Assembly (NCBI GenBank): GCA_002455255.1
Contig: DKKL01000045.1
Span: 24,460 to 41,693, forward strand
Direction: 5' to 3'
DNA from: Candidatus Tepidiaquacellales bacterium UBA6667
GTDB taxonomy: Bacteria; Bacteroidota; Ignavibacteria; Tepidaquicellales; Tepidaquicellaceae
Length of the DNA stretch: 17,234 nucleotides
Part shown: positions 8,671 to 16,900 of the stretch, piece after piece
Layout of the letters: every line of letters starts with the position of its first letter
Position numbering within the stretch: position 1 is the first letter of the stretch
Notes under the pieces: model-generated
What the model was told of the DNA's origin: nothing
What the model saw: the letters and a program-made list of their open reading frames with translations, nothing else
Databases searched by the model: none
Made by a program: the position numbers and the translations under genes

Positions 8671-9798
8671 ATGAAAAAATTATTAATATTTTGTATTTCT
8701 GTTTTTTTAATTTTGTCTGTTAAAGTTCATGCAAATGATGGTGTTTTCTACACAAGAGGAAATCAGTTAATTCCAATGTTTGAATCTGAAATTTCTCTTA
8801 AAAAAGAAATACTTGATATCGAAAGAATAGGACAATATAAATTTAAAGTAACCGTTCAGTATGAATTAAATAATCCCGGCACAGATAAAACACTCGATGT
8901 AGGATTTGAGGCAATGTCACCAAGCGGAGATGCTGATGGAACTCCGGTTAATGGAGCACATCCATATATTTTTGATTTTTCAGTTAATATGAATGGAGAA
9001 AAATTACCTTTTGAAGTTGCTATCGTAAGTGATAGTCTTTATTATGTAAACGGTAAATTTATTTCAAAAACTGCTGCACAAGTAATTACAGAAATTGATA
9101 ATCCTAACGAAGTTAACTTTAATTATGTATATCACTTCAAAGCACCATTTAAAAAAGGTATCAACAGAATTATACACACTTATATTTTTAATTCCGCATC
9201 TTCTACCGATTCACATTATAATTTAGAGTATGTTTTAACCGCTGCAAACAGATGGGCAAACAGACAGATTGACGATTTCACCTTAAATCTTAATCTGGGT
9301 GAATTTTCAGATGTTGTAATTAACAGTTCATTTTATGATAATCCATCAGACTGGAAATTCAAAGGTAATGGTAAGTATGTTAATATTGGTGAAGATTATC
9401 TTGGGAATTTAGGAAAAGATAATTTCAGGTTTTATTCACAAACCGGATTTATTACATTCAAAAAACAAAACTTTAAACCGGAAGGTGAATTATTTATTTA
9501 TGCACCACCATTTTACTCTCCAGACTACTCTGATGAATTCAATTATTATTCTGCCTATTTACCTTACTCTATAGAATTTTATGATAGAATTACCGGTGCA
9601 TCAGATATTGAATCACTTGAAGTTTTAAAAAATTTCCCTTACGCTTTAAGAGGTGTTGAATTTGAAGATAAAATTTCAAAAGAATTCTTCTCATCATTAG
9701 TGTGGTATATGCCCGAAAAAAACTTAAACAAAAAGGATGTAAAATTAACAGCAATTGAAATAGAATGGCTCAGTAGTTTAAAAGTAAAAAAACAATAA
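8671..9798 (+). CDS. Exported protein with C-terminal YARHG-type domain, function unknown
   Basis: The 375-residue product begins with a clear signal peptide (MKKLLIFCISVFLILSVKVHA, likely cleaved after A21; no lipobox), so it should be periplasmic or surface-exposed. The mature N-terminal part is rich in beta strands and resembles DUF4424-type proteins (a mid-length domain starting DGVFYTRGNQLIPMFESEI). The C-terminus has the pattern of the YARHG domain: N-x-x-Y-A-x-x-G around Y324-G328, and WYMP at 345-348 with an aromatic KEFFSS stretch before it. YARHG is a presumed extracellular domain of unknown role. The gene starts one base after the metH stop, with no room for a promoter or terminator, so it is probably co-transcribed with metH under SAM control. 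Nothing in the sequence links it to methionine chemistry. Domain names are by eye. Confidence 0.65.
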   Translation: MKKLLIFCISVFLILSVKVHANDGVFYTRGNQLIPMFESEISLKKEILDIERIGQYKFKVTVQYELNNPGTDKTLDVGFEAMSPSGDADGTPVNGAHPYIFDFSVNMNGEKLPFEVAIVSDSLYYVNGKFISKTAAQVITEIDNPNEVNFNYVYHFKAPFKKGINRIIHTYIFNSASSTDSHYNLEYVLTAANRWANRQIDDFTLNLNLGEFSDVVINSSFYDNPSDWKFKGNGKYVNIGEDYLGNLGKDNFRFYSQTGFITFKKQNFKPEGELFIYAPPFYSPDYSDEFNYYSAYLPYSIEFYDRITGASDIESLEVLKNFPYALRGVEFEDKISKEFFSSLVWYMPEKNLNKKDVKLTAIEIEWLSSLKVKKQ

Positions 9799-9875
9799 AT
9801 ATCACTTTTAATCTTGATTTGTTATTTCAGGTATTATAATTTTATTCATTGAAATAGAATTAAATGATTATGTAA

Positions 9876-11051
9876 TTGGTTTCCAGAGAAAAAATATCAG
9901 ATGTTAAAGTAAAATCGAAAGTAAAATCCTCTGTAAAATCTTTAAAAAATCTAAACCCCCTCCAAAAATCTCCAAAAGTAGTTTCAAAAAAAAGAATTAA
10001 TTTGAATGAAAATTCATACGAATCAAAATATCTTCAATTAAGCGAACTGTTGAATAATACTACATTAGCGGTAATAGAATGGGACAGTAATTCCAAAGTT
10101 AAGTATTGGAATAAACAGGCTGAAAAAATATTTGGTTGGAAATCTTCTGAAGCAATAGGAAAAAATATTAATAAAAAAATAGTGCCAAAAGAAGATTTTG
10201 CACAGATGCAGGAAAATGTTAAATTATTACTTAAAAACAAAATTTCTACGAATACAAACGAGAATAGAAATTTAACAAAAGATAATAAGATTATTTATTG
10301 CAGGTGGTTTAATTCTATATTGAGAGATAACAATGGAAAAGTAATTTCAGTCCTATCTTTAGTGCAAGATAAAACATTAAGTAAAATTTCGGAAACTGAA
10401 AAGGAAATTGCAATTTATAATTTAAATGAAAGAGTTAAGGAATTATCATTGCTTAATAATATCAGTAAAATTTTACAAAATCCAGAAATGGAAATTGAAG
10501 AGTCCTTTCAAAAAATTATTGATATAATACCTTCGGGCTGGCAATTTCCTGAAATTACTGAGTGCAGAATTTTGTTTGACGATAAAAAATTTAATTCAAA
10601 AAATTTTTCAGAAAAATCAAAATGGATTTTATCATCTGAGTTTTTAACTAATGACGGAAAAAAATTCTCTATAGAAATTATTTATTTAATTAAAAAACCT
10701 TATGATTTTGAAGGACCATTCCTGAAAGAAGAACGAAATTTAATAAATATCATAGCTGCTATGATTAAGACTTATCTGGATAACAGAAATTCTGAAATTG
10801 TTAGAAAAAAATTGGTAAATGATTTAATTCATAGAAATATTACACTCGAAAAATTTGCTTTTATGGTTTCGCATATATTAAGAGCACCAATAGCAAACAT
10901 TTTAGGAATTGCAGAATTACTCAAAGAAACTGACTTAGAAAATAATGTTAAAACTGAATTGTTGGAAGATTTAAAATCAAGCGTCACAAAATTTGATTCA
11001 GTATTAAATTTATTAAACTTACTTCTCAAATCTAATGAAAAGACCAATTGA
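9876..11051 (+). CDS. PAS / GAF-like / HisKA protein lacking the ATPase domain
   Basis: The N-terminus (about 1-50) is lysine/serine-rich. A PAS sensor domain follows (about 52-175, with VKYWNKQAEKIFGWKSSEAIGK), then a linker and GAF-like domain often seen in Bacteroidota sensors (about 185-310; WQFPEITECRI, GPFLKEERNLI). A HisKA dimerisation helix comes last, with H-box FMVSHILRAPIANILGIAELL and phospho-acceptor H333. The frame then stops at residue 391, with no N, G1, F or G2 box of a HATPase domain, and I see none in the downstream frames. It cannot autophosphorylate alone; it may be a phosphotransfer partner, a heterodimer subunit or a truncated kinase. There is no ATG start: the frame opens at TTG 9876 right after a TAA, and TTG 10002 is an alternative just before the PAS domain. 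No transmembrane segment is visible, so it is cytoplasmic. Confidence 0.75.
   Translation: MVSREKISDVKVKSKVKSSVKSLKNLNPLQKSPKVVSKKRINLNENSYESKYLQLSELLNNTTLAVIEWDSNSKVKYWNKQAEKIFGWKSSEAIGKNINKKIVPKEDFAQMQENVKLLLKNKISTNTNENRNLTKDNKIIYCRWFNSILRDNNGKVISVLSLVQDKTLSKISETEKEIAIYNLNERVKELSLLNNISKILQNPEMEIEESFQKIIDIIPSGWQFPEITECRILFDDKKFNSKNFSEKSKWILSSEFLTNDGKKFSIEIIYLIKKPYDFEGPFLKEERNLINIIAAMIKTYLDNRNSEIVRKKLVNDLIHRNITLEKFAFMVSHILRAPIANILGIAELLKETDLENNVKTELLEDLKSSVTKFDSVLNLLNLLLKSNEKTN
9909..9940 (+). repeat. Three GTAAAATC direct repeats, 12-bp period
   Basis: GTAAAATC occurs at 9909, 9921 and 9933, exactly 12 bases apart. If TTG 9876 is the start, the repeats encode three VKS-type tetrapeptides (VKSK, VKSS, VKSL). 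If the true start is TTG 10002, they would lie in the leader and could be a protein-binding array, since 12 bp is close to one helical turn. Confidence 0.5.
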
Positions 11052-11334
11052 TACCTCACATCCGTTAATTGATTATTTAAAAATACATAAAGAGAAAACA
11101 ATTGCAGGCAATAAAGAGTCTTATTCAATTATTAATTATGAAAATGGAAAATTTATAAATCACGGAGGTGATACATATCCTTTCGAAGAAACTTATAGAA
11201 ATGAAATACCTGAAGATGTTGTTATATCAATGTTAAAATCATATTACTTATATAAATGTGATATATTCAATTTAAAAATCCCACAAACTGAACAAGAATG
11301 GGAAATGTTTTTAAAAGAAAATTTTTATATTTAA
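11035..11334 (+). CDS. Small protein of unknown function, overlapping the HisKA gene
   Basis: I do not recognise this 99-residue protein. It starts with ATG inside the last codons of the PAS/HisKA gene (17-bp overlap), the usual sign of translational coupling, and ends 21 bases before the next gene. It has no signal peptide or membrane segment. It is charged and rich in aromatic residues, with a KESYSIINYENGKFINHGG strand-turn-strand-like section and a helical C-terminal half ending TEQEWEMFLKENFYI. It shows none of the HATPase motifs, so it is not the missing kinase half after a frameshift, nor is it a receiver domain (no DD, D or K pattern). The overlap suggests that it works with the PAS/HisKA protein; that is inference. 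Confidence 0.6.
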   Translation: MKRPIDTSHPLIDYLKIHKEKTIAGNKESYSIINYENGKFINHGGDTYPFEETYRNEIPEDVVISMLKSYYLYKCDIFNLKIPQTEQEWEMFLKENFYI

Positions 11335-11355
11335 TTTTATATTAAGAAAATATTT

Positions 11356-11823
11356 ATGTATTCAAAAGAAAAAACAGTTGATGATTATATATCATCACTC
11401 CCTGATGAAAGAAAAGATATCATATCAGAATTGAGAAAAGTTATATTAAAAAATTTACCTAAAGGTTTTGAAGAAATGATGAACTACGGAATGATTGGAT
11501 ATGTTGTCCCTCATTCAATTTATCCAAATGGATATCATTGTGACCCAAAACTTCCTCTACCATTCCTGAATATTGCTTCACAGAAAAATCACATCGCAAT
11601 TTATCATATGGGTTTTTATGATAATAATTTAGTTGAATGGTATTCTAAGGAATGGAGTAAATTATCAAATAAAAAACCGGATTTAGGAAAAAGTTGTTTG
11701 AAATTTAAAAAACCTGAAGAAGTTCCGGTACAACTAATTGGAGAGTTGGCAAAAAAAATAACACCAAAAGAGTGGATAGAAATTTATGAATCCGCTTTTC
11801 AAACAAACAAAAAAAATAAATAG
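11356..11823 (+). CDS. DUF1801 family protein
   Basis: The 155-residue protein matches the DUF1801 pattern by eye: an N-terminal helix pair (TVDDYISSLPDERKDIISELRKVI), then EEMMNYGMIGYVVPHSIYP, a strand section (LPFLNIASQKNHIAIYHMGF), a glycine/lysine section with SCLKFKKPEEVP, and a C-terminal helix. It is small, soluble and has no signal peptide. Family members are widespread, and no enzymatic role can be read from the sequence. It follows the 99-residue gene after 21 bp on the same strand and may share its transcript. Its stop lies 2 bp from the stop of the convergent methyltransferase gene, so no terminator fits between them. Confidence 0.75.
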   Translation: MYSKEKTVDDYISSLPDERKDIISELRKVILKNLPKGFEEMMNYGMIGYVVPHSIYPNGYHCDPKLPLPFLNIASQKNHIAIYHMGFYDNNLVEWYSKEWSKLSNKKPDLGKSCLKFKKPEEVPVQLIGELAKKITPKEWIEIYESAFQTNKKNK

Positions 11824-11825
11824 TT

Positions 11826-12635
11826 TTAGTTTGCCGTGAACATGCAAATCCAGCCCGGTTCATTGCCGATAAATGGAGTTTCAGACCCTGTTCTTTCTTG
11901 CTGAATATTATTAAATTTTGTTCGTTGAAAGTTGGTATATCCTGAGTCTAAAATAATTTTTTTGAATTCATCAGGATGGTAAAAATTTACATATTCAAGA
12001 TTCACAAATGTTTTAATTTTGTCAAAAACTTCTACTCCAAATTCCCTGTTGTGACTTTCTACTAATTCAGGAATTAAACCAAAATCACCTGTAATATCTG
12101 CATCAATGGATTTACAAAATTTAAATAGATTTTTTAAATCCGGAGTTCTTAAATAATATGTGATTCCTTCAAATACAGCTAATGTTTTTTTTACTTTTGA
12201 AAAATCATTTGAGTTAAGTTGGTCACTTAAAATTTTTAAATCTGTAATATCACATTCCAAAAACTTTATATTCTTTATTTCGTTGTTTATGAATGATTTT
12301 TTTTCATTCATTAAATACTTATCAATATCAAAAATTAAACTTTCGGGGAATAACTCTGCTACTTCAACAGACATCGGAGATATGCCAGCCGCAAAGAATA
12401 ATATCTGACCTTGAGGATAAAGTGAAAGAAATTCTACGCATTTTTTCCGAATGAAATATTTTCTGTTACTCACAGACTGCAGGTGCATATAATTTTCCCG
12501 TTCACTGAATTGTTCAAACAATTCATCCCCTTCAGAAAGATCAAGTTCATTGAAATAATTTCTTGCTTTTCCTGTCTTCCATATATGTGGGTCAGTCCAG
12601 TTTAATACAAGTGCTGAAGTTGCTGAAATTTTCAT
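11826..12635 (-). CDS. SAM-dependent methyltransferase, leucine carboxyl methyltransferase-like
   Basis: The 269-residue protein fits the LCM/COG3315 group of class I methyltransferases, which methylate carboxyl or hydroxyl groups using SAM. Visible marks are the N-terminal SATSALVLNWTDPHIWK stretch, motif I as ILFFAAGISPMSVEVAELFP (about 79-98), an acidic DIDKY motif after the second strand, and the family motif LAVFEGITYYL in mid-protein. Motif I is the AAGISP variant rather than GxGxG, which occurs in this group but lowers certainty. There is no signal peptide. The substrate cannot be predicted. It is transcribed towards the DUF1801 gene and away from the TonB-dependent receptor, with a 98-bp divergent gap at its start. 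Confidence 0.68.
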   Translation of the reverse strand: MKISATSALVLNWTDPHIWKTGKARNYFNELDLSEGDELFEQFSERENYMHLQSVSNRKYFIRKKCVEFLSLYPQGQILFFAAGISPMSVEVAELFPESLIFDIDKYLMNEKKSFINNEIKNIKFLECDITDLKILSDQLNSNDFSKVKKTLAVFEGITYYLRTPDLKNLFKFCKSIDADITGDFGLIPELVESHNREFGVEVFDKIKTFVNLEYVNFYHPDEFKKIILDSGYTNFQRTKFNNIQQERTGSETPFIGNEPGWICMFTAN

Positions 12636-12651
12636 ATTATATTTTAAAATA

Positions 12652-12671
12652 GTATTAATTATAATTAATAC
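12652..12671. repeat. Perfect 20-bp palindrome between divergent genes
   Basis: Both strands read GTATTAATTATAATTAATAC. It is centred 26 bases upstream of the methyltransferase start and about 72 bases upstream of the receptor start. A second palindrome, ATTTTAAAAT, lies at 12641-12650. The location suits an operator for one or both genes, but the AT-rich composition makes chance palindromes more likely than usual. Confidence 0.45.
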
Positions 12672-12733
12672 GTATTCAATTATTCAGAATAAATATTTTT
12701 TTTCGTGGAACTTATTGAGTATATTATAAAGTT

Positions 12734-15040
12734 ATGTCAGATATGAAAATTATAATACTATTTTTTGTAAATTTAGTTTTTGTCGTTTCTGTTTATTCGC
12801 AATCACCGGTATCGGAAATTAGCGGCAAAATTTTAGACAAGTTCACTCAACAGCCACTGGAGGATGTAGTTATTACTTTATTATCTGAAAATCAATCAAT
12901 TGAAAATACTACATCTGATTTTTATGGAAATTTCATTTTTTCTAATATAAAAGTAGGAACTTATAGCATAAGATATTCACTTATTGGATATAAATCTTTA
13001 CGAAGTGATAATATTATTGTAAGCTCAGGAAAAGTAACAACTTTATTTGCTGAGTTGGAAGGTATTGAAACGGATGTAATAATTGTAGAAGATGAAAATT
13101 TTTCAAAACCAGTTGATATTTCAAATTCATTTAAAAATTTATCTTATGAAGAAATCAGAAGATCACCGGGTGGATTTGAAGATATAGGACGAGTATTGCA
13201 AATTTTACCAGGAGTTTCTTTTGTTAATGACGGCAGGAATGATCTTATAGTCAGAGGCGGCTCTCCATCAGAAAATTTATTTTTGATTGATAATGCATCA
13301 GTTCCAAATATAAACCATTTCGGTTCTCAAGGTTCTACAGGAGGACCGGTGAGTATCATAAACCTCGATTTTATAAGAGAAGTTAATTTTCTGACTGGTG
13401 GATTTTCCGCAAGATATGGCGATAAGCTTTCCTCAGTACTTGAATTAAAATTAAGAGAAGGTAACAGACAAAAATTTTTTGGCGATATAAATATTTCAGC
13501 AACAGGTTTCGGAGCAATCCTTGAAGGACCTTTTGGGTCAGAAGGTAAGGGATCTTATTTGATTTCAGCAAAGAGGAGTTATCTTGATTTAATTTTTAAT
13601 GCAGCCGGATTCGGTTTTGTCCCTGAATATTCTTCATTCCAAATAAAAACGGTTCACGATTTAAACTCTAAAAACTTTTTGACTATAAATGCTATTGGTA
13701 ATATTGATAAAGTAAGGTTTAACAATGAAACAGAAGAAAACAGGCAAGATAATGAAAGGATTTTAAAAAATAATCAATGGGGTTATATAAATTCTTTTGA
13801 ATTGAAAACACTTCTTTCATCTAATTCATACTCTCTTTTGAATTTCTCAAGAAATTATACCAATTATGATTTCACCGGTAGAGATTCAAATTTTACAGAA
13901 GTATTTAAAAATAAATCAGCAGAAGGTGAAACAAAATTTAAAATAGAATATTTCAATTCATCAGATGCTTCAAATTTGATTTCGACCGGATTAGGAATTA
14001 ACTATATCTCATTAAACTATGAAATATTAAAAGAAACAGATACAACTTATTTTATAAATAATTCAGGACAACGTGTAATTCTCCCTTCAGTAAATCTCAT
14101 TAACGAAACGGATGCTTTTAAATTATTTTCTTTCGTTCAGTATTCAAAAACATTTCAAAATAATTTAAAAATTAATGCCGGTGTAAGAGTTGATTATTTT
14201 GATTTATTAAATGATAAGTTTACTGTTAGTCCGAGAGCATCAGTATCATATCCGATTCTTAAAAATACATTTGTTACTTTTAGTTATGGAATTTTCAGAC
14301 AATCTCCTTCTTATTTATGGATTATTAGTGATAGTGAAAATAAAAAATTAAAACCATTGCAGTCTGATCATTATGTTGCTGGCATTGAATATTATTTTTC
14401 AAATGATTTTAAATTTACTTTAGAAGGATATATAAAGAATTATTCAAATTACCCTGTCAGTGAAATCAGACCATGGTTGATTCTTGCAAATAACGGAGGT
14501 GATTTTGAACAAAAAAATGATTTTGTTGTTGAAAAACTAACTTCCTTAGGAACCGGCAACTCCAAAGGAATTGAGTTATATATTCAAAAATCTTTGACAG
14601 AAAACTTTTATGGACTTATAAGTTTATCATTCTTTGATGCTAAATATAAAGCGTTAGACGGAATCGAACGACCAAGCAGTTTTAATAATAAAATAATTTC
14701 AACAATTGCCGCCGGTTATAGATTTGGTGATGGTTGGGAAATCTCATCAAAATTCAGAATTAACGGTGGAAGACCATATACCGCGATTGATGCCTTAAAC
14801 GGATTTCAGCTTGTAAGTAATTATAATTCATCATCATTACCGGATTTTTATAAGTTAGATGTTAGAATTGATAAAAGATGGAATTTTAGTAACTGGTCCT
14901 TGATAACATATATAGACATTCAAAATGTAACTAATAAAAAAAATATAACAAATTATTTCTGGAACAAATTTAAAAATGAAATAGAACAAAACGAAAGTAT
15001 CGGTATTCTGCCATCAATCGGAATTAATGCAAAATTTTAA
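12734..15040 (+). CDS. TonB-dependent outer membrane receptor
   Basis: This is an outer membrane beta-barrel that imports a ligand using energy from TonB. The 768 residues show a signal peptide (hydrophobic to about residue 22, before QSPVSEI), a carboxypeptidase-regulatory-like beta domain (about 28-110; ISGKILDKFTQQPLEDVVITL, YGNFIFSNIKVGTYSI), a plug domain (about 130-245; LQILPGVSFVNDGRNDLIVRGG, GGFSARYGDKLSSVLEL) and a barrel of alternating strands to the terminal phenylalanine (INAKF). An in-frame ATG at 12743 would give a more standard signal peptide start. No SusD-like lipoprotein lies next to it, which argues against a SusC glycan system. The ligand is unknown. No obvious TonB box could be picked out. 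Confidence 0.92.
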   Translation: MSDMKIIILFFVNLVFVVSVYSQSPVSEISGKILDKFTQQPLEDVVITLLSENQSIENTTSDFYGNFIFSNIKVGTYSIRYSLIGYKSLRSDNIIVSSGKVTTLFAELEGIETDVIIVEDENFSKPVDISNSFKNLSYEEIRRSPGGFEDIGRVLQILPGVSFVNDGRNDLIVRGGSPSENLFLIDNASVPNINHFGSQGSTGGPVSIINLDFIREVNFLTGGFSARYGDKLSSVLELKLREGNRQKFFGDINISATGFGAILEGPFGSEGKGSYLISAKRSYLDLIFNAAGFGFVPEYSSFQIKTVHDLNSKNFLTINAIGNIDKVRFNNETEENRQDNERILKNNQWGYINSFELKTLLSSNSYSLLNFSRNYTNYDFTGRDSNFTEVFKNKSAEGETKFKIEYFNSSDASNLISTGLGINYISLNYEILKETDTTYFINNSGQRVILPSVNLINETDAFKLFSFVQYSKTFQNNLKINAGVRVDYFDLLNDKFTVSPRASVSYPILKNTFVTFSYGIFRQSPSYLWIISDSENKKLKPLQSDHYVAGIEYYFSNDFKFTLEGYIKNYSNYPVSEIRPWLILANNGGDFEQKNDFVVEKLTSLGTGNSKGIELYIQKSLTENFYGLISLSFFDAKYKALDGIERPSSFNNKIISTIAAGYRFGDGWEISSKFRINGGRPYTAIDALNGFQLVSNYNSSSLPDFYKLDVRIDKRWNFSNWSLITYIDIQNVTNKKNITNYFWNKFKNEIEQNESIGILPSIGINAKF

Positions 15041-15125
15041 CTTTCTATTTAAGTTTCTCAAAAATATAATATTAGGTATATTTATTTTTAACGCTCGTAG
15101 ATAATAAAAATTAAAATTGTTTTAT

Positions 15126-15854
15126 ATGAAAATAAAAAATGTTTTATATATATTAATAATGTCATTTTGCCTAAGCAATATAGCTAATGCTCAGTTTATA
15201 AATAAATTTTCTGTGTTTGGTGGTTTTATGACGGGCTCATATATGCCGAAAATATCCGAATTAAATAAACAACTTGTGCAAGCAGGTTTACCTGAATTTC
15301 CTGCCTCAGGTTATTTTGCTTTTGGTGGCGGCGGTTATATAGATATACCAAAAACAACTTTTAGAGTTGGTGGATTTGGAACCGGCTATTCAAAATCAGT
15401 CTCCACGATTACACCTGCAAACGTAACCAAAAAAGTTGACCTTGAAATGGGTATGGGTGGTTTAAGTATTGAATATGTTCAACCATTATCAAAATCAATT
15501 GACCTGACTTTTGGAACTAACATAACTACAGGAGTTTTTTCTATGAATGTTTTTCAATATAATTCACAGTTTGGAAGTTATACAAATTTTTGGAATGAAA
15601 TTACAAATTCTTCTTCATCTCAAAACATTTCACAGAAATTTAATCAACGGTTTTATTCTGCAGAACCAAAAGTGGGAATCGGTGCTTTGTTAAACAGTTT
15701 TTTATACGTAAAAGCAAACGTAGGATATATGTTCTCTGCTAACGGTGGTTGGAAAGCAGAAAACGGTGTTGAACTAACAGGTGTTCCAAGTGATATAAAA
15801 CCTGATGGCTTGGCAATTGACTTATCTTTAAATGTTGGACTGTTTTTTAAATAA
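15126..15854 (+). CDS. Outer membrane beta-barrel protein candidate
   Basis: From ATG 15126 the product has 242 residues with a good signal peptide (MKIKNVLYILIMSFCLSNIANA, cleaved before QF). An upstream TTG at 15117 in the same frame would only add three residues and is less likely. The mature protein alternates aromatic and glycine-rich strands (FSVFGGFMTGSYMP, YFAFGGGGYIDI, FLYVKANVGYMFSANGGW) and ends LSLNVGLFFK, as expected for a small outer membrane barrel. No specific family is recognised and the function is unknown. It lies 85 bp after the receptor gene and 18 bp before the dehydratase gene, all on the + strand, but no shared role is evident. Confidence 0.65.
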   Translation: MKIKNVLYILIMSFCLSNIANAQFINKFSVFGGFMTGSYMPKISELNKQLVQAGLPEFPASGYFAFGGGGYIDIPKTTFRVGGFGTGYSKSVSTITPANVTKKVDLEMGMGGLSIEYVQPLSKSIDLTFGTNITTGVFSMNVFQYNSQFGSYTNFWNEITNSSSSQNISQKFNQRFYSAEPKVGIGALLNSFLYVKANVGYMFSANGGWKAENGVELTGVPSDIKPDGLAIDLSLNVGLFFK

Positions 15855-15872
15855 TAGAAATCAAAAATCTTA

Positions 15873-16892
15873 ATGAAAAATTTGTTAGTCACCGGTGGAG
15901 CCGGTTTTATTGGAAGTAATTTTATTAAATATGTTTTAAATAATACTGAGTATAACATATGTAACTTTGATAAACTGACATATGCCGGAAATCTTGAAAA
16001 TTTATCTGATATCGAATCTGACAGCAGATATAAATTTATCAAAGGTGATATTTGTGATTTGGAAAATGTAAAATCTGCAATTTCAGAAAATGAAATTGAT
16101 ACTATTATAAATTTTGCTGCAGAATCTCATGTGGATAGAAGTATTTTAGGTTCAAGAGAATTTGTCGTTACAAATGTATTGGGAACTCAGGTATTGCTTG
16201 ACAGTGCAAAGGAATTTAAAATTGAAAAATTTCTTCAGGTATCTACTGATGAAGTTTACGGCTCTTTACCGGAAGATGATAAATCAATAAAATTTACAGA
16301 AGAAACTCCTATCGCTTCCAATAGTCCATATTCATCAAGCAAAGCAGGTGCCGATTTACTTTGCAGAGCATATTATCATACTCATAATTTACCTGTTTTG
16401 ATTACAAGATGTTCTAATAATTACGGACCATATCAGTTTCCTGAAAAATTAATTCCATTAATGATAGCAAAAGCAATTGATGGTGAAAAACTTCCCGTTT
16501 ATGGTGATGGTAAAAATGTAAGAGATTGGTTATACGTTGATGACCATTGCTCTGGGATTCTATCAGTATTAGATAAAGGAATCAACGGTGAAGTATATAA
16601 TATAGGAGGAAATAATGAATGGTATAATATTGATATAGTTAAATTAATTTTAAAATTACTCGGGAAGTCAGAAGATAATATCACTTACGTAAAAGACAGA
16701 CCGGGACATGACAGAAGATATGCAATTGACTCATCAAAGATAATGAGTGAACTTGGATGGGCACCTAAATTCCAATTTCCTGAAGGAATTGAGAAAACCA
16801 TAAAATGGTATAGGAATAATGAATCTTGGTGGAGAAAAGTTATGTCAGGTGAATATATGAAATATTACGAAAAAAATTATTCTTCAAAATAA
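15873..16892 (+). CDS. rfbB: dTDP-glucose 4,6-dehydratase
   Basis: This enzyme converts dTDP-glucose to dTDP-4-keto-6-deoxyglucose with bound NAD, the committed step to dTDP-rhamnose and other deoxysugars of surface polysaccharides. The 339 residues are of normal length. Seen: the NAD motif TGGAGFIGS (7-15), FDKLTYAGNLENL, FAAESHVDRSI, the active-site triplet T125-D126-E127 in STDEVYGS, the SDR pair Y153 and K157 (YSSSK), NNYGPYQFPEKLIP and the C-terminal RPGHDRRYAID. These motifs distinguish it from UDP-glucose 4-epimerase. The usual partner genes rfbA, rfbC and rfbD are absent here and may lie elsewhere. Its stop is 8 bp from the stop of the convergent gene. Confidence 0.94.
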   Translation: MKNLLVTGGAGFIGSNFIKYVLNNTEYNICNFDKLTYAGNLENLSDIESDSRYKFIKGDICDLENVKSAISENEIDTIINFAAESHVDRSILGSREFVVTNVLGTQVLLDSAKEFKIEKFLQVSTDEVYGSLPEDDKSIKFTEETPIASNSPYSSSKAGADLLCRAYYHTHNLPVLITRCSNNYGPYQFPEKLIPLMIAKAIDGEKLPVYGDGKNVRDWLYVDDHCSGILSVLDKGINGEVYNIGGNNEWYNIDIVKLILKLLGKSEDNITYVKDRPGHDRRYAIDSSKIMSELGWAPKFQFPEGIEKTIKWYRNNESWWRKVMSGEYMKYYEKNYSSK

Positions 16893-16900
16893 ATAAATAT

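Noticed and set aside
9823..9856. Inverted repeat TATTTCA / TGAAATA after the YARHG gene as a terminator
   Set aside because: The stem is only 7 bp of AT-rich sequence with a 20-base loop and no T-run after it.
11052..11334. A frameshifted HATPase domain after the HisKA gene
   Set aside because: The downstream protein has no N, G1, F or G2 box, and its own ATG overlap looks like a separate gene.
15041..15125. Promoter or terminator between the receptor and the small barrel protein
   Set aside because: Only AT-rich near matches are present (TATATTTA; a weak AAATATA/TATATTT stem), none strong enough to call.
12734..15854. SusC/SusD-type glycan uptake locus
   Set aside because: No SusD-like lipoprotein or glycoside hydrolase is nearby; the small downstream protein looks like a barrel, not SusD.
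15873..16892. UDP-glucose 4-epimerase
   Set aside because: The T-D-E triplet and the NNYGPYQFPEKLIP and RPGHDRRYAID motifs belong to dTDP-glucose 4,6-dehydratase.
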